Source: Liolophura sinensis (lineage: Eukaryota; Mollusca; Polyplacophora; Chitonida; Chitonidae). Taken from it: a DNA stretch of 64,000 nt. Location: NCBI RefSeq assembly GCF_032854445.1, contig NC_088300.1:46536984-46600983 (forward strand), read 5' to 3'. A program made the position numbers and the translations under genes. Below are positions 57,500 to 64,000 of the stretch, piece after piece; within the stretch, counting starts at the first letter, position 1; each line of letters starts with the position of its first letter. The notes below the pieces were generated by a model. That model saw only the letters and a program-made list of their open reading frames with translations, searched no databases and was not told the DNA's origin.

Positions 57500-60400
57500 C
57501 ATTGGTACCTAACATTGCTATGGACGTCTTAGTGATGATGTGTTTATCGCATATATTCCATAGTATCCTTCATATCTCAGCTTCAGGGAGGTGAAGTATT
57601 CTTGACAAAGATATACATCATCCAATAAATACGGGAATAAATAAATAAACATTGTCAAGTTCAGCCAGATTACACAACAGCCCCTGGACACCATATCTCC
57701 TTAATGATACAAGCGCAGATACTGTCGTCAGCTATATAAATGTGTACGGAAGCGGGTTTAGATACGGCAGTGCATGAAAATCAAGCATATTAAAGTATTC
57801 ATGTCAACTAACTGTCAGATTTATTACTTCTTTATATCAAATCAACTTTTATCCTGTAATCTCCTAAGAATGATAAGTTTTTCATGTGCTAGTCTCTGTA
57901 GTGTGGCTTACAGGGAAGCCATTCAGTGGAATGAGAGTGAAGTGGTGCGGACATAACCTGGGCTCTCTGCCAACACGCAACAGAGCAAAAAGTCCAATGT
58001 CAAGACAAGATACATACATGGAAGTGTACATATCTTAAACCAATAATTCGGTGAGTTCGAAAAACAGAGCTCAGGTTTCGCAAAGGTTCTTTAGCGTCAT
58101 TTTGTTTTATGATTAGGTTTTATACTGTGTTTTTTTGGGGGGGTTTGTGTGTGTGTTTGTGAAATGACGAGTAAACCTGCTTTTAAAAGCAGCACATATT
58201 TCTTATATGTAACACTCAAGTACAATCAAGGTTATCTCCCCTGAACTGTAAAATTATAATCTGGGCAGTTAGAGGATTCACACCTTGCCATGAACTGTGC
58301 ATCTGGCAGAGTAACTTCTGGTAAGTAATCAGCTGTAAACTCTCCTGTCAATACCTATCAACATCAATATGGACAACCTCACTTTAATTATTTCTCTATG
58401 TGATTTGCATTTAATGTTGTAAACAAAATGTTTGCTTATCCTGCACATCCATGGCTCCTGCAAGAAAACTACTGCCCTTTGCCTGCTTGTGGTAGTGGCT
58501 CCTACCAAGCCAGCCACACTAGCAAGAGCTGGATCCAATCGGCTGTGTGTAAGGGCGACATAAAAGCACCAGTAAGGGCTCTTTAACATACCTGGTAAAT
58601 TTAGACAGCTTCAAACTCAGGGGCTTTTTAGCTTGAATGTATACATGTAGCGGTATGGAAAAAGGCTAAATCTCTTTTCGTATACATCTGGTTTTTTTTC
58701 CTAACATGAAATCTGAACGAGCACCCAAGAAAAATCACCGACAGAGTTCTTTTTTATAGTGAAAGCTAATGAACTATAGCAACCTGATTATGATAGTGCC
58801 AATTTCAATTCATTTTAATGAAGGCCAGCATCGTGTATAAGAAGAAACAATTTCAACACGGATTAGACTCGCACTTTGGCCAACCAGACATTTTGCAGAT
58901 CATAAGCATCTTGCACATCCTCACGTGTATCAAGAGAAATCACCTACAGACAGATGTAGGTTTGGTGATTACTCCATAAAGGTTTGTGTTTTGGCAGTTG
59001 ATAATGGAGTTCTATCATTTCGAAATAGGACAGAACTGGCTACACATCAATAAGGAACTTGTAAAATTCTTTTCTGGTTGATGTAGCAAAGCAGTCCAAA
59101 GCCACAAACTCTGTTCTTTCCTTTATTAAGTCACAATTATCGGTGTATGTGTGTGTGCTAATAAAATGTCTATGTAGTAAACAAGCGCTGAAAATTCACA
59201 GAACAAAACAATATTCTCTACTGTCATTTGGACTTCTTCGTGTAGCTCGTCCTCAAGTCTCCCACTGAACACAGGGCGACAACTAGCAGAATACCAAATT
59301 ACAATCGCTGGAAAATCAAACTGCAATGGCCATGTCTGCCAAAAGAAACATACAAAACACCATGTAATGTTCGATGGACAAAACACATTCACATCTCAAC
59401 TGGCAATCAAATCTACACATGCAGACAATGTCAAAGAACGCACAAAAAATTCCACCCGATGGGAAGGGGTCAAACGATATCAGTGTAAGACAAAAAAGAA
59501 ATGTGGTTCACATCAAAAGAACCCATTCCCAACAGGACTGTGAAAAAAAGACCTGTAAATCCTTTATATGTCTGGTCTTTCTGCCCTTTGAGACAACCAG
59601 CAGACTTTCCAGTCATCAGATGTGACACCAAGCCAGATTAGAGCATCTTGATCAGCTTAGTCTAGCTTACATAATCTTTCAATTCCACTGTAGAAATCCC
59701 TACTCCATGGCATTCCTAAACATTGCCATGGGTATGCACATGTTTACTTTCTTTTCTTTTTGCTGCTGATTGATTTTTTATGCACTTAATTAATAAAGGA
59801 TTCAAGTTTACTGCTGGAGGTCACTGAACAGTGGTGCCATACAATCAACTGACAATGTTTCAGACAGAATAGAAAAGCTAGTGAGAGATGGATTTGAACA
59901 TATACCTGCACTGGTGAGAGGCCACAAGAGTTAAACTAGGCACCTTTTTTTCATTTAGCTAGAAGATACACATGTATGTTAGTAACTTCGTAGCTCAACT
60001 TAATTTACATGTATTTGATTGGTGTTTTACACAGAACTCAAGAATATTTCACGTATACGTCGGGCCTGCCTATGTACAACCATAGCAGAAGCCAGCATTA
60101 TTGTTCTAATGTTTAATGATGTCTCATCAAATCATTACATAAAACTGAAAATGTTTAAGCAAAATCACATTTCTCAGTATTTACCGATAAATTTTAGACC
60201 ACAAATATCACAATAACATTCTTTTCTTTTGTTGGAACCTAAAAAAAACCTGCTGACTAAAGATAGCTGAAATGCATAGATTACGACAGATTTGATCTTT
60301 TAACTGTAATACAAATGAGAAAAAGTTACAGAAGAGACATATAGTTAGCTTGATTTCAGCACTTAGTGACTCATTAAGCTGATATATCTTTCTCCAAGCT

Positions 60401-61960
60401 GAATTATCATTCAGTTATGCCATACAACCCAGCTGAAGAGCACTGTCCTATTTAACAACAGGAATTAAACTGAAATGTATCTGGCTCATATCCAATAATT
60501 CAAACTTTTCCATCGAAAGAAAATCTTATTAAGCAAACCTTTTGAAATGGACCTTGAAAGCAGATACCTACTGCAGACGAATTTCAGACTTAATAAACCA
60601 CATCTGTCAATACACCGATGACATTTGGCAAAACAGTGGCAACCTGAATGATATTAATTACCACCACAATAATAATAGAACTAATAAATATCACAATAAA
60701 ATGGTAACTTTTTTTTCCTAAAAAAATTGCCACTGGATACTCTGCAATAGAGAAGTTATTGCAGAAATCTAACATCCACCAATGAGAAAATTGTGTGAAT
60801 TTGTGATTTCTAGGAAGATGAAGTAACAAGCATGCTCAAGAAAGGCAAAGGACAAAAATGTTCTGAACAGTAAGTTATAATTATTTACAAATTATACAAG
60901 ATTAATGCCATATTTTTTGTCAAAAATCACATAACTGTAGATACAACAAGCAATTTCAGCAAATTTATATCCCTTGCTAAATTTGTAAATCTTTAACACA
61001 GATCTATATTAGAGCAGTAAAATGTCCAGAAATCAATGACCAACGAGAATCATGCAATTCATTAAATATGCAAAACATATGTAAAGACAGACAAATGGAC
61101 ATACAGACAGACAGCCCAAATTAAATACCCTTTACTTTTCATCAAAGCATGGGATAAAAAGATACGTGAACAGTTTACATCAGTTTTTTTTTGGTTTGCC
61201 CCCACCCCACGACCCTCACACCCAGTAGCATGGAAATGACACCCCCCCTGATAATACCTTAACATTCTCTGGGATGTCTCATTCCTGGAAGACCCATGTC
61301 TATACAAGTGGAATGATGTATTAAAGAGAAAGTATGGCGAGGTAAAGCGAGATGACTAATGGAAAGTGGGTGGGGGGGGCGGGGATGGAAGAGAAGGAGA
61401 GCTGAGGGGCAGCTGTGTCGCAGGGCATGCAGCCCAGACAACAGTCTTCCACCACCCCTCCATCTCGCAGTCCGCACGCGGCCGCATGCATAATTTAATA
61501 TCTACATAAACAGTTAATTACTGGGCCTGGGGCTACACTGCTCCACGAGAACATACGGCTGTCTGATAAACGTGACATTCCTCCATCGACCTTTAAACCA
61601 ATCAGCAAAGTAATTCTCTGTTCAAACTCGATCACGAAACAAGGCGGCTTTTCCCTCACTAATTAACCCAAGAAAGTTTTCCAAATACACAACTTACTTC
61701 CTGGTGTGAACTTCCTGAAGACAAACAAGAAGTCTGATTATGTTAAACCATGTCACCACAATACACAGACACGTTGCCATTGGAAAACTTTTCTTCAGCC
61801 ATAACAGTCACAGAAATGGACAAACTTTGTTCAGATAATGTGTGTAGTGGAAAAAGACAACAGGCACATGTTGTCTATAATTTCATGATATGTACAACTT
61901 GTAATTACCAACACAGGTCATTCATGGCTGACAAAACTACTTAAGGGCTTCTGCTATACA
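57500..61960. other. Presumed CARS1 5' intron or flank, no exon identified
   Basis: I looked on the minus strand for the N-terminal CysRS exon that should precede EVFVPQ and found none. A SINE fragment in reverse is at 60011-60105. A 17-nt stretch at 61690-61706 has perfect AG/GT borders but is too short to call. Confidence 0.5.
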
Positions 61961-61964
61961 TTTC

Positions 61965-62155
61965 CCTTGCCCCTGATCAATGAGGTCACACGTTCAAGCT
62001 CATCTTACAGTTTATCAGCAGTTTCATGCCAGGAATATTTGTCAGGTACATGTACCTGGTGGTTTCCAGGGTGTTTGTTTCCCTCCAGCTTTACCTGGTT
62101 TCTTCCACCTACAAACCTGACCTGAGGTGAACAATTCTTCAGCATGAAGCGATCT
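61965..62155 (+). mobile_element. SINE-like element with tRNA-like B box
   Basis: GAGGTCACACGTTCAAGCTC is B-box-like. The body has GGTGGTTTCCAGGGTGTTTG and ACCTGGTTTCTTCCACCTAC, related to the CCCGGTTTCCTCCCACC block of the main SINE, and the end is TTCTTCAGCATGAAG. Confidence 0.5.
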
Positions 62156-62698
62156 TGTCACGAAATACTTAAGGGACATTGGCCTATAGCATAAAGTTTA
62201 AATTTTAACTATTACTAATACACAAATAGGACGATAAATACATATAGAGTTTTCCAGGTAAACTGTTTTAAAAACATGGTGGTTTTGGATTTGTATGAAC
62301 ATTTTTCTTTAAATTTTGATGGTTTTCATTACCATGTCAAAAACCAATCACTCCAAAATACTCACCACGGTAAGGCTGAAATATTGTTATTGTGGCATAA
62401 ATCCATAACCATTCATTCATTCATTCTTCAGTGCGCATACATGTATGTACCAATCAAATTCTTGCCATATAAGAAAGTAAGAATGTCACTGATGGAACAA
62501 CTCTGTCAGGCACACACACATGAGGTATTCAGTATTTTGTTATTCAGTCATTTCACCTTCCTTGTTCAGTAGTTTTAACTGATTTTATAAACAGGCCCAT
62601 CTATTTCACTTGATTTTGGAAGTTCTCATTAGCACATCAAAAATCATTCATGGCTTCCTGGCTTAAACATGTTCTCATCATGATACGGGCGACAAATT

Positions 62699-62902
62699 GC
62701 CAAGGTGGGGATATGCCAAAACGGTTCACTCAGCCAAGGTGGGGATATGCCAAAACGGTTCACTCAGCCAAGGTGGGGATATGCCAAAACGGTTCACTCA
62801 GCCAAGGTGGGGATATGCCAAAACGGTTCACTCAGCCAAGGTGGGGATATGCCAAAACTGTTCACTCAGCCAAGGTGGGGATATGCCAAAATGGTCCACT
62901 CA
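62699..62902. repeat. 34-bp minisatellite, six units
   Basis: GCCAAGGTGGGGATATGCCA, AAACGGTTCACTCA begins at 62699, 62733, 62767, 62801, 62835 and 62869. The first four are identical, the fifth has one change and the last a few, so expansion is recent. Since 34 is not a multiple of three, all frames stay open; those frames are not genes. Confidence 0.95.
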
Positions 62903-63654
62903 TTTCTTGTTCAATAGCATCATTGAAGTATGTATGTGTACAAACAAATGAGTTGGCACAACAGTTTAGAGTGTCTCATTAGAGACCAATACCTGGTAAA
63001 GAGTGAACCTGGTTGTCTGTAGAAAATCTAGTCTGCCATTTGTCGAGATTTGACAGCAGAATCCGTACAATAACCGCTTCACTGTCCCTCTACAGTGCTT
63101 ACATGGACAATGTATTAAAGTGAAGTTTTATCATTTTCCTGAGCAGGTCACAAAAAACACAAACTGGAAAAAAAGCTATGCAAATTTCACCTTCAGGTCA
63201 CAGAATGGTTTGTTTCTTTTTATTTTCCCTTAGCTATGATACAAGTCCAGTATTTGCTTGATTTATCTACTGTACACAGCTGCATGTGTCATCATCCATA
63301 TTAAAAAAGAGAACAACAACGAAGAGGAACAGCAATAAGACAGATAAGATGTGATTGATAAATCTAACCATTGATGAGGTAAGGGGAACACTTTGATCTT
63401 GTTCTAACAGCAGGCCGATGGCTTCCCTTTAATACAGTCACCAGAGCTGATGCATAACTTCAATATTAATATGCAACATGACACCCATTATAGGCCTGCA
63501 GCTCATTTTTTCCTCCTTCTTATTGCCTGCTAATGAGTCTCCAGTGATGAACAGCCAAGGATCAGGCTGTGCGCCTCTCTAAGTTTTCACTTTGTTGGCA
63601 GGCATTAAACTTCCAGCGGGTTGTTGCATATTCACACTGCCCAAACAGGAAGGC

Positions 63655-63812
63655 ATAAGTGGGAAGGTCTGCCAGCAACCTGCAGATGGTCGTAGGTTTC
63701 CCCCGGGCTTTGCCCGGTTTCCTCCCACCACAATGCTGGCTGCCGTCAAATAAGTCAAATATTCTTGAGTACAGTGTAAAGCACCAATCAAATAAATAAA
63801 TAAATAAATCAA
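63655..63812 (+). mobile_element. SINE, body and tail
   Basis: GGGAAGGTCTGCCAGCAACC, GGTTTCCCCCGGGCTTTGCC, CAATGCTGGCTGCCGTC and ATATTCTTGAGTACAGTG, then AATCAAATAAATAAATAAAT. It is the copy closest to a consensus body in the window, lacking the tRNA-like head. Confidence 0.85.
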
Positions 63813-63906
63813 ACAGGACAGTGTGAGGAGAAACTTCCAGCACCATCTAAGGGTCACTGGGTAAATGACACAAAATTTCCACCACATCTGAGGGACACTG
63901 GGTAAA

Positions 63907-63926
63907 GTGGGGGGGGGGGGGGGGGG
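63907..63926. repeat. Poly-G tract
   Basis: About 20 G in a row between two related GGGTAAA..CTTTCAGCATCATC-type segments (63850-64000). Such a run could form G-quadruplex DNA and is also prone to sequencing error. Confidence 0.85.
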
Positions 63927-64000
63927 TACATGATAGCAAACTTTCAGCATCATCACAGGGAAACTGGGTGAACGGGGGATATGATACCAAACTTCCAGCA

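Noticed and set aside
59126-59392. Candidate N-terminal CARS1 exon on the minus strand
   Set aside because: The translation has no CysRS-like residues and no in-phase donor toward the HIGH exon.
61690-61706. 17-nt microexon with TTGTCTTCAG and GTAAGT borders
   Set aside because: The borders are good but the length breaks phase with the HIGH exon and no homology can be judged from 17 nt.
62650-62982. Repeat protein with GGDMPKRFTQPRWGYAK units
   Set aside because: It is a 34-bp minisatellite read through in all frames; no splice or start context.

Overview
This window is eukaryotic, animal nuclear DNA. It has spliced genes with GT-AG introns, AT-rich introns and many short dispersed repeats. 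The repeats (a tRNA-headed SINE ending in an AATCAAATAAATAAATA-type tail, and fragments with the CAGCCATATTGTGGCGAG type core) and the gene structures suggest a lophotrochozoan, most likely a mollusc. That assignment is an inference from repeat style and was not tested by a search.

Layout. 1-1690: decayed 3' part of a non-LTR retrotransposon. 2484-13169 (+): the last ten exons (2,427 nt, 808 codons plus stop, all phases compatible) of a gene with a degenerate EF-hand pair and a long low-complexity C-terminus; its 5' end is outside the window. 13.2-18.7 kb: intergenic, with foldback elements, a perfect 21-bp hairpin and simple repeats. 18752-21825 (+): a four-exon DC-STAMP-domain (DCST1/DCST2-like) membrane protein. 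25369-26487 (-): an uninterrupted DHHC palmitoyltransferase gene. 26.5-36.4 kb: a gene desert with SINE copies. 36472-53193 (-): cytosolic cysteinyl-tRNA synthetase (CARS1), nearly complete from the exon with the HIGH motif to the stop, with the first exon(s) not found. 53.2-57.5 kb: two related minisatellites inside the CARS1 5' intron. 57.5-64 kb: no recognised exon, only repeats and low-complexity DNA.

The most unusual feature is in the first gene. One intron carries a 93-95 bp tandem array whose units each contain a 3' splice site plus the start of the following exon. A later intron carries a 50-bp array whose units each contain the end of the preceding exon plus a 5' splice site, with ten of eleven units reading CAG|GTAAGT. 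Both arrays appear to have grown from real exon borders, giving ladders of duplicated splice sites.

There is also a clear assembly problem. The run of 200 N at 49804-50003 is flanked by two near-identical ~1.9 kb copies carrying the same two CARS1 exons, and one copy has a 1-base frameshift. This looks like two overlapping allelic contigs placed side by side.

The genes do not form an operon or an evident pathway. They are independent housekeeping (CARS1), membrane-lipidation (DHHC), probable gamete-membrane (DCST) and unassigned (EF-hand-like) genes.
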